Of a stretch of DNA of 64,000 nucleotides, positions 27,372-37,282 are shown piece after piece. The stretch spans positions 1,617,468-1,681,467 of the forward strand of contig NZ_LN929907.1 in assembly GCF_001494595.1 (NCBI RefSeq). Reading direction: 5' to 3'. The translations under genes and the position numbers were made by a program. This DNA is from Mycobacterium sp. M26 (GTDB lineage: Bacteria > Actinomycetota > Actinomycetes > Mycobacteriales > Mycobacteriaceae). Below the pieces are notes generated by a model. That model was given only the letters and a program-made list of their open reading frames with translations, did not search any database and was not told where the DNA came from. Within the stretch, counting starts at the first letter, position 1. Every line of letters begins with the position of its first letter.

Positions 27372-27811
27372 GTGTCATCAAGCTGCACGACTTGAAGCCG
27401 GCTCCCGGCTCCAAGACGCCGAAGACCCGCGTCGGTCGCGGCGAGGGCTCCAAGGGTAAGACCGCCGGCCGCGGTACCAAGGGCACCAAGGCGCGCAAGA
27501 ACGTGCCGGTGACCTTCGAAGGCGGGCAGATGCCGATCCACATGCGGCTGCCCAAGCTCAAGGGCTTCCGCAACCGGTTCCGCACCGAGTACGCCGTGGT
27601 GAACGTCGGTGACATCAACCGGGTGTTCCCCGAGGGCGGCACCGTCGGCGTCGACGAGCTGGTGGCCAAGGGCCTGGTTCGCAAGAACGTGCTCGTCAAG
27701 GTTCTCGGTGACGGCAAGCTCACCGCCAAGATCGACGTGACCGCACACAAGTTCAGCGGCAGCGCCCGTGAGGCCATCACCGCCGCGGGTGGCACGGCCA
27801 CCGAGCTGTAG
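27368..27811 (+). CDS. rplO: 50S ribosomal protein L15
   Basis: 147 residues. The glycine-rich N-terminal region [20 protein letters not shown] and the later [16 protein letters not shown] are diagnostic, with the C-terminal [21 protein letters not shown]15 is a late assembly protein of the 50S. It is the last gene of this block, closed by a strong terminator. In many bacteria secY follows at once, but here about 6.7 kb of other genes intervene. Confidence 0.98.
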   Translation: MSVIKLHDLKPAPGSKTPKTRVGRGEGSKGKTAGRGTKGTKARKNVPVTFEGGQMPIHMRLPKLKGFRNRFRTEYAVVNVGDINRVFPEGGTVGVDELVAKGLVRKNVLVKVLGDGKLTAKIDVTAHKFSGSAREAITAAGGTATEL

Positions 27812-27824
27812 ATCCGGTCCTACA

Positions 27825-27860
27825 CAAAATCCCGCACGCCTGGCGCGTGCGGGATTTTTG
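27825..27860 (+). terminator. Intrinsic terminator after rplO
   Basis: Perfect 11-bp stem: ATCCCGCACGC (27829-27839), loop CTGGC, GCGTGCGGGAT (27845-27855), flanked by A-rich and T-rich tracts. It should work in both directions, serving rplO and the convergent FAD monooxygenase gene. Confidence 0.92.
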
Positions 27861-27864
27861 TGTG

Positions 27865-29049
27865 TCAGGACGCCAGTGCCGGATAGCCGGGCAGGTCGTC
27901 GGCTTGCCCCTGCGGTGAGCTGAGCTTGCCGGCCAGTCCCCGGGCGGGACGTGATCCGGCGACTCGCAGCACCCCGCGGGTGACAGCCAGTGCCGCACGG
28001 CTGCGTGGATGCGCGAGGCGGGGAGTGCCGGGGGGCAGTTTCTGCGCCCGGTCGACGAGGGGGCGCATCCGGTCTTCGTATCCAGTTGCTGCAGCCACAA
28101 GGGAAGGGGCCGAACTGATTTCACCGGCCAGGATGTAGCCACCGGTCAGCGCCAGCGTGGTACCGATACCGCTGACCGGGGTCGCGCACCATGCGGCGTC
28201 ACCACAGAGGAACACCCGGCCGCGGGCCCACCGCGGTGCCTTCACCTGGGTCAGGTAATCGAGGTAGAACTCATCGGAGGTGGCCAGGGCGCCGAGGATG
28301 CGGGGTGCTTTCCACCCGACGTCGCCGAACACCTCGTGCACCGCGCTGCGCTGCCCGTCAGAGTTCAGTTCAACCAAACCCGGGTCGTCGGACAGAAAGG
28401 ACAGCGCGACGCGAGTGGTGCCGACGTTGTCCGGCCGGATGGTGATCGTCCGGCCGCCGACGGCGTTGTACCAGGACCACCAGTCGTCATCGGAGCTGTC
28501 GCGGGCAATGGTGCCGAACGCCGTGTACAGCCCCAGTTCCCGCAGGCTGACATCGTCGAACACCAGGCCCCTGGTCCGTGATCGGGCACCCTCGGCGAGG
28601 ATCACCACGTCGCAGTCGTGAACAGAACCGCCGGCAAGGATGGCGGTCACGCCGTCGGGGCGCTGCTCCAGGCGCTCGATGCGCTCGCCGAACCGATAGG
28701 ACACCATGCCATCGCCGGAGTCCACCAGGGTGCGGGCCAGTGCCCCGCGTAGCACCTCCATCTCGGCGGTGGCACCGGAGCTGTCGTCACGCCCGGCCGG
28801 GAATTCGGCAAGTACCCGGTTCTCATCGACGAACCGCAGACCAACCTCACCGGTTGTCTGTGCCGCCACCGCGGCCTCCAAACCCATGCGGCGCAACACT
28901 TCTCGACCCGGCCCACGGACATCGATGTTCTGGCCGGCGGTGCGCAGCACATCAGCGCGCTCGATCACGGTTACCCGGTGCCCGGCCTTGGCCAACCAGT
29001 ACGCCGCTGTCGGTCCGGCAATGCTGGCACCGGAGATCAGGATGTCCAC
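27865..29049 (-). CDS. FAD-dependent aromatic-ring-type monooxygenase
   Basis: 394 residues if GTG 29049 is used, giving VDILISGASIAGPTAAYWLA with the FAD GxGxxG-type loop at the very N terminus; a longer form starting at 29103 would add unconserved residues. The DG-type motif CDVVILAEGARSRTRG and the second FAD motif FLCGDAAWCATP mark a group A flavin monooxygenase (PHBH fold, TetX-like). The substrate is unknown. It stands alone and converges on rplO; a similar gene is not part of the usual ribosomal block. Confidence 0.85.
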   Translation of the reverse strand: MDILISGASIAGPTAAYWLAKAGHRVTVIERADVLRTAGQNIDVRGPGREVLRRMGLEAAVAAQTTGEVGLRFVDENRVLAEFPAGRDDSSGATAEMEVLRGALARTLVDSGDGMVSYRFGERIERLEQRPDGVTAILAGGSVHDCDVVILAEGARSRTRGLVFDDVSLRELGLYTAFGTIARDSSDDDWWSWYNAVGGRTITIRPDNVGTTRVALSFLSDDPGLVELNSDGQRSAVHEVFGDVGWKAPRILGALATSDEFYLDYLTQVKAPRWARGRVFLCGDAAWCATPVSGIGTTLALTGGYILAGEISSAPSLVAAATGYEDRMRPLVDRAQKLPPGTPRLAHPRSRAALAVTRGVLRVAGSRPARGLAGKLSSPQGQADDLPGYPALAS

Positions 29050-29125
29050 TGCACCCACCCTAACCAACCTGTGAACGTTGCCGCGGTGACCGAAGCGGCG
29101 CACGGGCCGTCGGTAGGCTCAAAGA

Positions 29126-30913
29126 ATGTTCTCTCTTCTGACGGGCTTGCCGGGTGTGGACGACGTCCGGGCGCTGGCCCGCAAGGTTGACACTGCACGC
29201 CATCACGGCGTGCCCGACGGCGTCATCCTCGAACTCGATCTGCAGACCGTACCTGCCGAGACCGCCGGCTTCGACCCACTGACCTTCATCACCGGCGGTG
29301 GGCGCCCACTGCTGCTCGCCGACGCCGTCGCCGCAATCCATCGCGCCGCTGAGGACGACCGGGTCGCGGGTCTGATTGCCCGCGTGCAGCTTTCGGCCGC
29401 CCCTGCCGGTCCCGTCCAGGAGCTTCGGGACGCGATTGCCGCCTTCACCGCGCGGAAGCCGTCGGTGGCATGGGCCGAGACCTATCCGGGCACCCTGGCG
29501 TACTACCTAGCCTCGGCGTTCACCGAGGTGTGGTTGCAGCCGTCGGGCACGGTCGGCCTGGTCGGGTTCGCCACCAACGCGCTGTTCCTGCGCGACGCCC
29601 TCGACAAGGCCGGAATCGAGGCCCAGTTCATCACCCGCGGTGAGTACAAGTCGGCGGTGAACGTCTTCACCGAGGATCACTACACCGACGCCCACCGGGA
29701 AGCCGACTCCCGCCTGATCGAAAGCCTGCACAGCCAGGTCTGGCAGGCCATCGCGGAGTCCCGGGGAATCGACGTCGCAGCAGTCGACGCCCTGGCCAAC
29801 CGGGCACCGCTGCTGCGGGATGACGCGGTCGACGGGCACCTGGTGGACCGCATCGGATTCCGCGACGAGGCCTACAGCCGGATCGCCGAACTGGCAAACG
29901 TAGAGGGCATCTCGCCGGAGACCGGTGACGCCGACTCCGACGACGGGCCGCCCCGGCTGTTCCTGTCTCGCTATGCCCAGGCCGGCCGGGGTGGGCCGGG
30001 CATGCCGTCGTTGCCGGGCCGCAAGAAGCCCAAGATCGCCGTCGTCACGGTGGCCGGGGCGATCGTGAACGGTCGGGGCGGCCCGAACCTCTCCCCGCTG
30101 GGCCGGCCCAGCGCCGGTGCGGACACCATCGCCGCTGCGCTGCGCCAGGCCGGTAGCGACGCCGATATCGCAGCGGTGGTGTTACGCGTCGACAGCCCCG
30201 GTGGATCGGTGACCGGTTCGGAGACCATCTGGCGCGAGGTGGCCCGCGTACGTGCCAAGGGCAAGCCGGTGGTGGCCTCGATGGGTGCGGTGGCCGCGTC
30301 CGGGGGCTACTACATCTCCATGGATGCCGACACCATCGTCGCCAACCCCGGAACTATCACCGGGTCGATCGGGGTGCTGACCGGCAAGCTGATCGCGCGC
30401 GGCCTCAAGGAGCGTCTCGGTGTCGGCTCGGATTCGGTGCGCACCAACGACAATGCCGATGCGTGGTCGCCGAACGCACCCTTCACCGAGGAGCAGCACG
30501 CGATGGTCGAGGCAGAGGCCGATCTGTTCTACACCGACTTCATCCAACGGGTGGCACACGCGCGGGGTCTGTCGGTCGAGGCGGTCGATACGGTGGCGCG
30601 TGGCCGGGTCTGGACCGGCGCCGATGCGATCGACCGCGGCCTGGTCGACGAACTCGGTGGGCTGCGCACCGCGGTGCGCCGAGCCAAGGAGCACGTCGGC
30701 CTGGATGCTGACGCCGATGTCGAGCTGGTGGCGCTCCCGGGATCCTCGTTGCGGGATCTCCTGCGGCCCAAAGCATCTTCTCAGCCCGCGGCGGCATCGC
30801 TACCCGATGCCATTGCGGCGCTGCTCGGCCAGACGGTCCGCGGTGTCGTGGAGCGCGGCGAACGGGCGCTGACCGGGACCAGTGCGTTGTGGATCGGGGA
30901 CAGTCGCTTCTGA
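29126..30913 (+). CDS. sppA: Signal peptide peptidase SppA, 67K type
   Basis: 595 residues, with two tandem S49/ClpP-like halves. The general-base lysine is K175 in ITRGEYKSAVNVF of the N-terminal half, and the nucleophile is S392 in VAASGGYYISMDAD of the second half, followed by TITGSIGVLTGK. This matches the long mycobacterial SppA (Rv0724 type). It cleaves remnant signal peptides within the membrane, although no strong N-terminal helix is seen. Its position near ribosomal genes and secY is conserved in mycobacteria and fits a role in secretion. Confidence 0.93.
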   Translation: MFSLLTGLPGVDDVRALARKVDTARHHGVPDGVILELDLQTVPAETAGFDPLTFITGGGRPLLLADAVAAIHRAAEDDRVAGLIARVQLSAAPAGPVQELRDAIAAFTARKPSVAWAETYPGTLAYYLASAFTEVWLQPSGTVGLVGFATNALFLRDALDKAGIEAQFITRGEYKSAVNVFTEDHYTDAHREADSRLIESLHSQVWQAIAESRGIDVAAVDALANRAPLLRDDAVDGHLVDRIGFRDEAYSRIAELANVEGISPETGDADSDDGPPRLFLSRYAQAGRGGPGMPSLPGRKKPKIAVVTVAGAIVNGRGGPNLSPLGRPSAGADTIAAALRQAGSDADIAAVVLRVDSPGGSVTGSETIWREVARVRAKGKPVVASMGAVAASGGYYISMDADTIVANPGTITGSIGVLTGKLIARGLKERLGVGSDSVRTNDNADAWSPNAPFTEEQHAMVEAEADLFYTDFIQRVAHARGLSVEAVDTVARGRVWTGADAIDRGLVDELGGLRTAVRRAKEHVGLDADADVELVALPGSSLRDLLRPKASSQPAAASLPDAIAALLGQTVRGVVERGERALTGTSALWIGDSRF

Positions 30914-30973
30914 AACGTCCGGCGCGGCGAGGCCGAAGTGGAATGCCGGCCGCGCCGCGCCGCACGCTTCACG

Positions 30974-31306
30974 CTAGACCAGCGCTGGTGCGACCTGCGG
31001 GATGGTGATCACCTGATCGGCGTCGACGACCCACAGCTTGCTGGTACCGAGAAGGCCGGTGTCACTGGCGAGCGTGACGCTGTCGATGATCCGGTCGACC
31101 TCGGTGTCGGCGACCAGCAGTTCGACTCGGAACTGTCGCGAGAAGTACTTGGGCAGCTTCACGCCGCGGTACACCTCGACGGCGATTTCCTCGCCTTGGT
31201 ACTGCTGGACCTCGCTGATCGTCAGCGACTCCACACCGGCCGTGGGAAGCGCGTTGGCGAGACCCTCGACCGATACCTGTTCGATGATTGCCGTGATGAG
31301 CTTCAT
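30974..31306 (-). CDS. PII-like nitrogen-regulatory family protein (GlnB/GlnK-like, divergent)
   Basis: 110 residues, the length of PII. It starts MKLITAIIEQ and keeps the T-loop tyrosine context EVYRGVKLPKYF (Y46) and the late strand FRVELLVADTEVDRIIDSV. The usual RTGExGDGKIF nucleotide loop is replaced by SDTGLLGTSKLWVVD, so ATP or 2-oxoglutarate binding may differ. No amtB or glnD lies nearby, unlike the canonical glnB locus. A ggagac ribosome site precedes the start. It may be a PII-like protein for another metabolite. Confidence 0.75.
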   Translation of the reverse strand: MKLITAIIEQVSVEGLANALPTAGVESLTISEVQQYQGEEIAVEVYRGVKLPKYFSRQFRVELLVADTEVDRIIDSVTLASDTGLLGTSKLWVVDADQVITIPQVAPALV

Positions 31307-31487
31307 CGTGCTGTCTCCATCTGTCGGAACGGCGCAGGAGCCTGGTTGCCCCTGCGGATCGGCTCTCGTGCCTCACGTTGACAACTGTGCTGCGCTGGGG
31401 CCGCCGAGAACTCGTCAAGACAGACGGGAGTATTGATGGTGTGCGTGTCCGCCAACCGGGGGACAGGCTGACGGGCCGGGTGGCCGA

Positions 31488-32399
31488 TCAGGCCAAACTG
31501 GCGCTGACGTAGACGATCTCGCCCAAGGGATCGTATCCCTCCCGGTCGGGAGGTTGTAATCCGTTGCGCCGGAACAACTCATCGCCCGGGACGCCGGTGA
31601 CCTGCCACCCCTTGGCGCCGAGATACTCCATGACATGGCTGCGGGGTCCGGGGTAGATCAGCGACGGCATATCGAGGGAGAAACCCTGCTGGCGCATGTT
31701 CGCCGCCATCTCCCGGGCTTTGTCGACATCGAAATCCATGATGCCGGGCACATATTCGGTCGCCACTGTGCTGCCGGGTGCGCTCAGTTCGGTGATGGTG
31801 TCGAACAGTGCGTCCTGGGCTTGTGGTGGCAGGTAGATCAACAGGCCCTCGGCCAGCCAGGCGGTAGGGGCCGACGGATCGAAGCCGGCCGCACGCAGTG
31901 CGGTGGGCCAGTCCTCGCGCAGGTCGATGCCGACGGTGCGCAGCTCGGCGATCGGCTGTGCGCCGAGATCCTCGAAGACGCCGGCCTTGAACTCGATGAC
32001 CTGGGGCTGGTCGATCTCGTACACCACCGAACCGGTAGGCCAGGGCAGCCGGTAGGCGCGCGAATCCAGGCCAGCAGCCAGGATGACCGCCTGCCGGATC
32101 CCGGTGCCGGCCGAGGCGACGAAGTATTCGTCGAAGAACTTGGTGCGCATGGCCATTCCGGCGATCATGGCCTGTACGCGGTCGGGGCCGTCATCGCCGA
32201 ACGGTGAGATGTCCAGGTCGCCGTCGATCATCCTGGTGAAGAAGTCGATCCCCACCGCGCGGACCAGGGGCTCGGCGAACGGGTCGTCGATGAGGTGCCG
32301 TTCGTCCCTGGTGGCCATGGCCCGGCCGGCGGCCACCATGGTCGCGGTGGCGCCGACGCTGGAGGTCAGGTCCCAGGTGTCGTCATCGGTGCGAGTCAT
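31488..32399 (-). CDS. Class I SAM-dependent methyltransferase, PF04072 family (copy 1)
   Basis: 303 residues, of the mycobacterial putative S-adenosylmethionine-dependent methyltransferase family (M. tuberculosis Rv0725c/Rv0726c type). It starts [20 protein letters not shown], followed by [18 protein letters not shown], the SAM-binding loop, and [14 protein letters not shown] with the acidic ribose ligand. It is the last of three tandem paralogues on the minus strand, 6 bases after the next one. Substrates of this large family remain mostly unknown. Confidence 0.9.
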   Translation of the reverse strand: MTRTDDDTWDLTSSVGATATMVAAGRAMATRDERHLIDDPFAEPLVRAVGIDFFTRMIDGDLDISPFGDDGPDRVQAMIAGMAMRTKFFDEYFVASAGTGIRQAVILAAGLDSRAYRLPWPTGSVVYEIDQPQVIEFKAGVFEDLGAQPIAELRTVGIDLREDWPTALRAAGFDPSAPTAWLAEGLLIYLPPQAQDALFDTITELSAPGSTVATEYVPGIMDFDVDKAREMAANMRQQGFSLDMPSLIYPGPRSHVMEYLGAKGWQVTGVPGDELFRRNGLQPPDREGYDPLGEIVYVSASLA

Positions 32400-32405
32400 C
32401 CTGAC

Positions 32406-33314
32406 CTACTTTCGAATTGCCGTGACGGACAAGGAGTTACTCAACGAGACGCTGAGATCGCCGGTCGGGAAGTCGCGGCCGTGGCTCGCGAACAGATCCG
32501 GGCGGCTGCGGGTGCTGACCTGCCAGCCGCGCGCCTCCAGGTAGTCCACCACCGCATTGCGCTCACCGGTGTAGAACAGGTCGGCCATGTTGAGATCGAG
32601 CCCGAGGTCTCGCCACCGGCTGCTGATCGCCTGGGACCGGTCGGCCAGCCCGCGCCCACCGTCCGGGTGGTATTCGGTGGCCAGCCGACTGCCCGGCGCA
32701 GATAAGGCGGTGATGTTGTCGAACAGCCTGTCCTGGGCGTCCGGCGGCAGGTAGGCGAGCAGCCCCTCGGCACTCCACGCCGTCGGCTTCGTGTCGTCAA
32801 AACCCTTGGCCCGCAGGGCTGCCGGCCAGTCCTCCCGCAGATCGACGCTCACCGCACGGAGGTCGGCGGTGGGGGAGGCGCCGAGAGCGGCCAGCGTCTC
32901 GATCTTGAAGTCGATGACCTTGGCCTGGTCGATCTCGTAGACCACCGTGCCCGCAGGCCACTCCAGCCGGAACGACCGCGAGTCCAGACCGGACGCCAGG
33001 ATGACCACCTGCCGGATCCCGGCGTCGCCGGTCGCCTCCAGGAAGAAGTCGTCGAAGAAGCGGGTCCGCACCGCCATCACGTCGGTCATCACCCGGGCGG
33101 TGCCCTCGGTGTCCACGGCCGCCATATCGATGTCCCCGTCGACCATCTTGGTGAACAGGTCGATGCCGACCGCGCGCACCAGGGGCGCGGCGAACGGGTC
33201 GTCGATGAGGGCATTCTCTTCGCGGCTGGCCACGGCGCGGGCCGCGGCGACCATGGTGGCCGTGGTCCCGACGCTGGTGGCCAGGTCCCAGGAGTCGCCG
33301 TCGCTGCGGCTCAT
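32406..33314 (-). CDS. Class I SAM-dependent methyltransferase, PF04072 family (copy 2)
   Basis: 302 residues, paralogous to its neighbours. N terminus [23 protein letters not shown] loop [18 protein letters not shown]; acidic strand [14 protein letters not shown]; active-region block [20 protein letters not shown]. It starts four bases inside the end of the upstream copy (overlap 33311-33314), so the pair is coupled. No membrane or signal segments are seen. Confidence 0.9.
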   Translation of the reverse strand: MSRSDGDSWDLATSVGTTATMVAAARAVASREENALIDDPFAAPLVRAVGIDLFTKMVDGDIDMAAVDTEGTARVMTDVMAVRTRFFDDFFLEATGDAGIRQVVILASGLDSRSFRLEWPAGTVVYEIDQAKVIDFKIETLAALGASPTADLRAVSVDLREDWPAALRAKGFDDTKPTAWSAEGLLAYLPPDAQDRLFDNITALSAPGSRLATEYHPDGGRGLADRSQAISSRWRDLGLDLNMADLFYTGERNAVVDYLEARGWQVSTRSRPDLFASHGRDFPTGDLSVSLSNSLSVTAIRK

Positions 33315-34234
33315 CGGCGACCGCCCAGGGTGGCGCTGATGTAGTACAGCCGGCTCATCGGATCGTCGCCGCCGAGGGTGGTCCGGCCGGCGGCCGTCAG
33401 CAGCTCGTTCACCGTGGCAATGGCGGTCTGCCAGCCATGTTCGCGGAGGTAGTCACTCGGCTCGTTGCGCTCACCCAGGTAGACGAGGGTGCCGAAGTCG
33501 AGATCCATCCCCTGCTCGCGCCAGGCGGCGGCGTGGGTCTGCATCTCCTCGCGGGTCTTCTGTTGGTCCTCGGCAGGAGTGGGCGGCGCGCAATCGATGG
33601 CTATCCGGCTGCCCGGAGCCGACAGGGCCGTGACAGTGTCCAGCAAGCGATCCTGCGCCTCCGGCGGCAGGTATGCCAGCAGTCCCTCGGCGCTCCAGAC
33701 GGTGGGTGCCTGCGGGTCGAAACCCGCTTCCCGCAAGGCACCCGCCCAGTCGTCGCGCAGATCCATCGCGACCGGGCGCCGCTCGCAGCGGGGTACCGCC
33801 CCCTGCTCGGCCAGCGTCTCAGTCTTGAACGCGATCACGTCGGGCTGGTCGATCTCGAAGACCAGCATCCCCGCCGGCCAGTCCAGGCGGTAAGCGCGCG
33901 AGTCGAGTCCGGAGGCCAGGATCACGGCCTGCCGGATCCGGGCAGGGCCGGCCGCTTCGGTGAAGAACCCGTCGAAGAAGCGGGTCCGGACGGCCATGTT
34001 GTCGGTCATCCGGGCGATGCCCACGGCCATCTGGCTTTCCGCGTTGGGGAGGTCACCGCCGGCCATCTTGGTGAAGAAGTCGATGCCTACCGCGCGAACC
34101 AGCGGTTCGGCGTAGGGATCGTTGATCAGTGGCCGGTCCTCTTTGGATGCAGCGGCGCGGGCGGCGGCCACCAGGGTGGCGGTCGCACCCACGCTGGATG
34201 CCAGGTCCCACGTGTCGTTGTCGGTGCGCGTCAT
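33311..34234 (-). CDS. Class I SAM-dependent methyltransferase, PF04072 family (copy 3)
   Basis: 307 residues, first gene of the tandem trio and divergent from secY. N terminus [23 protein letters not shown] loop [51 protein letters not shown]. All three copies keep the family motifs, so none looks like a pseudogene. The AT-rich stretch TAAGTATAAG about 20 bases before its start (minus strand) may be part of its promoter. Confidence 0.9.
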   Translation of the reverse strand: MTRTDNDTWDLASSVGATATLVAAARAAASKEDRPLINDPYAEPLVRAVGIDFFTKMAGGDLPNAESQMAVGIARMTDNMAVRTRFFDGFFTEAAGPARIRQAVILASGLDSRAYRLDWPAGMLVFEIDQPDVIAFKTETLAEQGAVPRCERRPVAMDLRDDWAGALREAGFDPQAPTVWSAEGLLAYLPPEAQDRLLDTVTALSAPGSRIAIDCAPPTPAEDQQKTREEMQTHAAAWREQGMDLDFGTLVYLGERNEPSDYLREHGWQTAIATVNELLTAAGRTTLGGDDPMSRLYYISATLGGRR

Positions 34235-34362
34235 CGTCTCAACCTCACTGGTACGACTTATACTTAGCCAAGGTAACCACTAGCGACTGTACGCCGCGGT
34301 GGCTGCGCGTTGGCTGTGCGCGCGGTCCGTCCCGCTGCAGACCCGCGGCGCGGCTGTGTGGA

Positions 34363-34391
34363 TTGCCGTCCTGCCTGGGCCAACTGTTACT
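34363..34391 (+). promoter_or_regulatory. Weak candidate promoter for secY-adk-map
   Basis: TTGCCG at 34363-34368, 17-bp spacer, GTTACT at 34386-34391. TAGACT at 34396-34401 is another possible -10. Some promoter is expected here because secY is separated from rplO by the terminator at 27825 and by minus-strand genes. The 295-bp gap 34235-34529 otherwise shows nothing recognisable. Confidence 0.3.
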
Positions 34392-34529
34392 CTCGTAGAC
34401 TGTTTGAGCGCGCGGTGTTGCAGGCTTTTAAGCTGGCGGCGATCGCCGCAAGGCAGGACTACCCAACCGCTGGCCAGGCCAGCCCCAATGGCACGCCGTG
34501 ACATGCCGTCCGGCTGCCCAGGAGGAAGA

Positions 34530-35855
34530 GTGCTCTCGGCTTTCATCTCATCGCTGCGGACAGTCGACCTGAGGCGAAAGATCCTGTTCACCCTGGGCAT
34601 CGTGATCCTGTACCGGGTCGGTGCCTCACTGCCGTCCCCGGGCGTCAACTACAAGAACGTCCACCAGTGCATCGAGCAGGTCAGTGGCGGCAGCGGCGCG
34701 CAGATCTACTCGCTGATCAACCTGTTCTCCGGCGGCGCGCTGCTGCAGCTGACGGTGTTCGCGGTGGGCGTCATGCCCTACATCACCGCCAGCATCATCG
34801 TGCAGCTGCTGACGGTGGTCATTCCGCGCTTCGAACAGTTGCGGAAAGAAGGCCAGGCCGGTCAGGCCAAGATGACGCAGTACACGCGTTATCTGGCGAT
34901 CGCGCTGGCCATCCTGCAGGCCACCAGCATCGTGGCGCTGGCCGCCAATGGTGGCCTGCTGCAGGGCTGCACCCTGGACATCATCTCCGACCAGAGCATC
35001 TTCGCCCTGGTGATCATCGTCCTGGTCATGACCGCCGGCGCCGCCCTGGTCATGTGGATGGGCGAGCTTGTCACCGAGCGCGGTGTCGGCAACGGTATGT
35101 CGCTGCTGATCTTCGCCGGTATCGCCGCCCGTATCCCGGCTGAAGGCAAGAGCATCCTGGACAGCCGCGGCGGCCTGGTGTTCACCGCGGTCTGCGCGGC
35201 CGCACTGCTGATCATCATCGGCGTGGTGTTCGTCGAGCAGGGTCAGCGCCGTATCCCCGTCCAGTACGCCAAGCGCATGGTCGGCCGCAAAATGTACGGC
35301 GGCACCTCGACCTACCTGCCGCTGAAGGTGAACCAGGCCGGCGTCATCCCGGTCATCTTCGCCTCGTCGCTGATCTATATCCCGCACCTGATCACTCAGC
35401 TGATCCAGAGTGGCCGGACCACCCCGAGCAACAACTGGTGGGACCGCTTCGTCGCGAACTACCTGACCAACCCGGCCGACCCGGTCTACATCGGCATCTA
35501 CTTCGGCCTGATCATCTTCTTCACCTACTTCTACGTCTCGATCACGTTCAACCCCGATGAGCGGGCTGACGAGATGAAGAAGTTCGGCGGCTTCATCCCC
35601 GGCATCCGCCCGGGTAAGCCCACCGCCGACTACCTGCGCTACGTGCTCAACCGGATCACCCTTCCGGGCTCGATCTACCTGGGTGTGATCGCCGTTCTGC
35701 CTAACGTGTTCCTGCAGATGGGGAACAGTGGCGGCGTCCAGAACTTGCCGTTCGGCGGCACAGCGGTTCTGATCATGATCGGCGTCGGTTTGGATACCGT
35801 CAAACAGATCGAGAGCCAGCTCATGCAGCGCAACTACGAAGGGTTCCTGAAGTGA
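34530..35855 (+). CDS. secY: Preprotein translocase subunit SecY
   Basis: 441 residues from GTG 34530 behind GGAGGAAGAG; the longer in-frame reading to 34299 is upstream DNA without SecY similarity. Ten membrane helices are expected; visible blocks include [20 protein letters not shown] (helix 1), [15 protein letters not shown] (plug/helix 2) and [20 protein letters not shown] (cytosolic loop for SecA and the ribosome). SecY is the channel of the general secretion system. Its stop overlaps the adk start. Confidence 0.98.
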   Translation: MLSAFISSLRTVDLRRKILFTLGIVILYRVGASLPSPGVNYKNVHQCIEQVSGGSGAQIYSLINLFSGGALLQLTVFAVGVMPYITASIIVQLLTVVIPRFEQLRKEGQAGQAKMTQYTRYLAIALAILQATSIVALAANGGLLQGCTLDIISDQSIFALVIIVLVMTAGAALVMWMGELVTERGVGNGMSLLIFAGIAARIPAEGKSILDSRGGLVFTAVCAAALLIIIGVVFVEQGQRRIPVQYAKRMVGRKMYGGTSTYLPLKVNQAGVIPVIFASSLIYIPHLITQLIQSGRTTPSNNWWDRFVANYLTNPADPVYIGIYFGLIIFFTYFYVSITFNPDERADEMKKFGGFIPGIRPGKPTADYLRYVLNRITLPGSIYLGVIAVLPNVFLQMGNSGGVQNLPFGGTAVLIMIGVGLDTVKQIESQLMQRNYEGFLK

Positions 35856-36397
35856 GAATCGTTTTGCTTGGACCGCCCGGCGCGGGCAAAGGAACGCAGG
35901 CGGTCAAGCTGGCGGACAAGTTGGGAATCCCGCAGATCTCGACCGGCGACCTGTTCCGGCACAACATCAGCACCGGCACCGAGCTGGGGCTGGAGGCCAA
36001 GAAGTACCTCGACGCCGGTGACCTGGTGCCCGCCACGCTCACCAACGCCCTGGTCGACGACCGGCTCAACGACGCCGACGTCGCCGGCGGATTCATCCTC
36101 GACGGCTTCCCGCGCTCGGTCGAGCAGGCCGAGGCCCTCAAGCAGATGCTGGCCCGCCGCGACCTCAAGCTCGATGCGGTGGTCGAGTTCCGGGTGCCCG
36201 AGGCCGAGCTGGTCGAACGGCTCAAGGGCCGCGGCCGCGCCGACGACACCGAAGAGGTCATCCTCAACCGGATGAAGGTCTACCGCGACGAGACCGCCCC
36301 GCTGCTGGACTACTACTCCGGCGAGCTCAAGACCGTGGATGCCGTCGGCTCCCTCGACGAGGTCTTCGCCCGGGCGCTGCACGCACTGGGCCGCTGA
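35852..36397 (+). CDS. adk: Adenylate kinase
   Basis: 181 residues, the short form without a zinc/LID insertion, as in other mycobacteria. P-loop [10 protein letters not shown] at residues 7-16, the AMP site [10 protein letters not shown] and [13 protein letters not shown]. It interconverts ATP + AMP and 2 ADP. The GTG start overlaps the secY TGA, and map follows after 21 bases: the conserved secY-adk-map order. Confidence 0.98.
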   Translation: MRIVLLGPPGAGKGTQAVKLADKLGIPQISTGDLFRHNISTGTELGLEAKKYLDAGDLVPATLTNALVDDRLNDADVAGGFILDGFPRSVEQAEALKQMLARRDLKLDAVVEFRVPEAELVERLKGRGRADDTEEVILNRMKVYRDETAPLLDYYSGELKTVDAVGSLDEVFARALHALGR

Positions 36398-36418
36398 GTC
36401 CTGGGCCGCTGAACCACG

Positions 36419-37216
36419 ATGGTCTCCCTGCCTGGACTGCCTCACCGCAAGACCGTGCCGGCCCGCACGGCCGGTGAACTGGACGCGATGGCGGCCGCTG
36501 GCGCGGTGGTGGCCGCGGCACTGCGGACGGTCCGGGAAGTCGCCGCCGCGGGCATGTCCACCAAGGATCTCGACGACGCCGCCGAGACGGTGATCCGGGA
36601 GGCCGGTGCCATCCCGTCCTTCCTGGGCTACCACGGCTATCCAGCGAGCATCTGTTCGTCGGTCAACGACCGCGTGGTCCACGGCATCCCGAGGGCCGAC
36701 GAGAAGCTGGCCTCCGGTGACCTGGTGTCCATCGACTGCGGTGCGATCCTCGACGGCTGGCACGGCGACGCCGCGATCACCTTCGGCATCGGCCCGCTGA
36801 TCCCGATGGACGAGGCACTGTCGGCGGCCACCAAGGCGTCGATGGAAGCCGGTATCGCCGCGATGATCCCCGGCAACCGCCTGACCGACGTCTCGCACGC
36901 CATCGAACAGGGCACCCGCGCCGCCGAACGGACCTACGGCCGCCGCTTCGGCATCGTCGAAGGCTACGGCGGACACGGCATCGGCAGACAGATGCACATG
37001 GACCCGTTCCTGCCCAATGAAGGCAAGCCCGGCCGCGGCCCGCACCTGGTGGTCGGATCCGTGCTGGCGATCGAACCCATGCTGACCCTGGGCACGGTCA
37101 AGGTCAGGAAGCTGGCCGACGAGTGGACCGTCGTCACCGCAGACGGTACCCGGGCCGCGCATTGGGAGCACACCGTGGCCGTCACTGAAGACGGTCCGCG
37201 CATCCTCACCGCCTGA
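36419..37216 (+). CDS. map: Methionine aminopeptidase type I
   Basis: 265 residues, the mycobacterial MapA form without the SH3-binding extension. All metal ligands are present: D106 (DCGA), D117 (HGDAA), H186 (GGHGIG), E219 (AIEP) and E250 (WEHT); H89 (VHGIP) is the substrate histidine. It removes the initiator methionine from nascent proteins. It follows adk closely, and 66 bases separate it from sigL. Confidence 0.96.
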   Translation: MVSLPGLPHRKTVPARTAGELDAMAAAGAVVAAALRTVREVAAAGMSTKDLDDAAETVIREAGAIPSFLGYHGYPASICSSVNDRVVHGIPRADEKLASGDLVSIDCGAILDGWHGDAAITFGIGPLIPMDEALSAATKASMEAGIAAMIPGNRLTDVSHAIEQGTRAAERTYGRRFGIVEGYGGHGIGRQMHMDPFLPNEGKPGRGPHLVVGSVLAIEPMLTLGTVKVRKLADEWTVVTADGTRAAHWEHTVAVTEDGPRILTA

Positions 37217-37237
37217 CGCACATTCCGGGCGCACACT

Positions 37238-37265
37238 TGAACCGGGCGCACGCCGGTTTCGTGTC
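37238..37265 (+). promoter_or_regulatory. SigL-type autoregulated promoter of sigL-rslA
   Basis: TGAACC at 37238-37243, a 16-bp spacer, CGTGTC at 37260-37265. This is the pattern published for the M. tuberculosis SigL regulon (TGAACC, 16-18 bp, CGTGTx), which includes sigL itself. Transcription would start just upstream of the CGGAGG ribosome site at 37271-37276, giving a very short leader. Confidence 0.85.
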
Positions 37266-37282
37266 TCTTCCGGAGGTTGGTG

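Noticed and set aside
30914..30973. GC-rich inverted repeat between sppA and the PII-like gene
   Set aside because: GGCGCGGC and GCCGCGCC can pair, but several registers are possible and there is no T run; too weak to call a terminator.
34235..34529. tRNA or small RNA in the secY upstream gap
   Set aside because: No cloverleaf with a conserved T-arm sequence or clear RNA terminator was found; the tract looks like promoter DNA.
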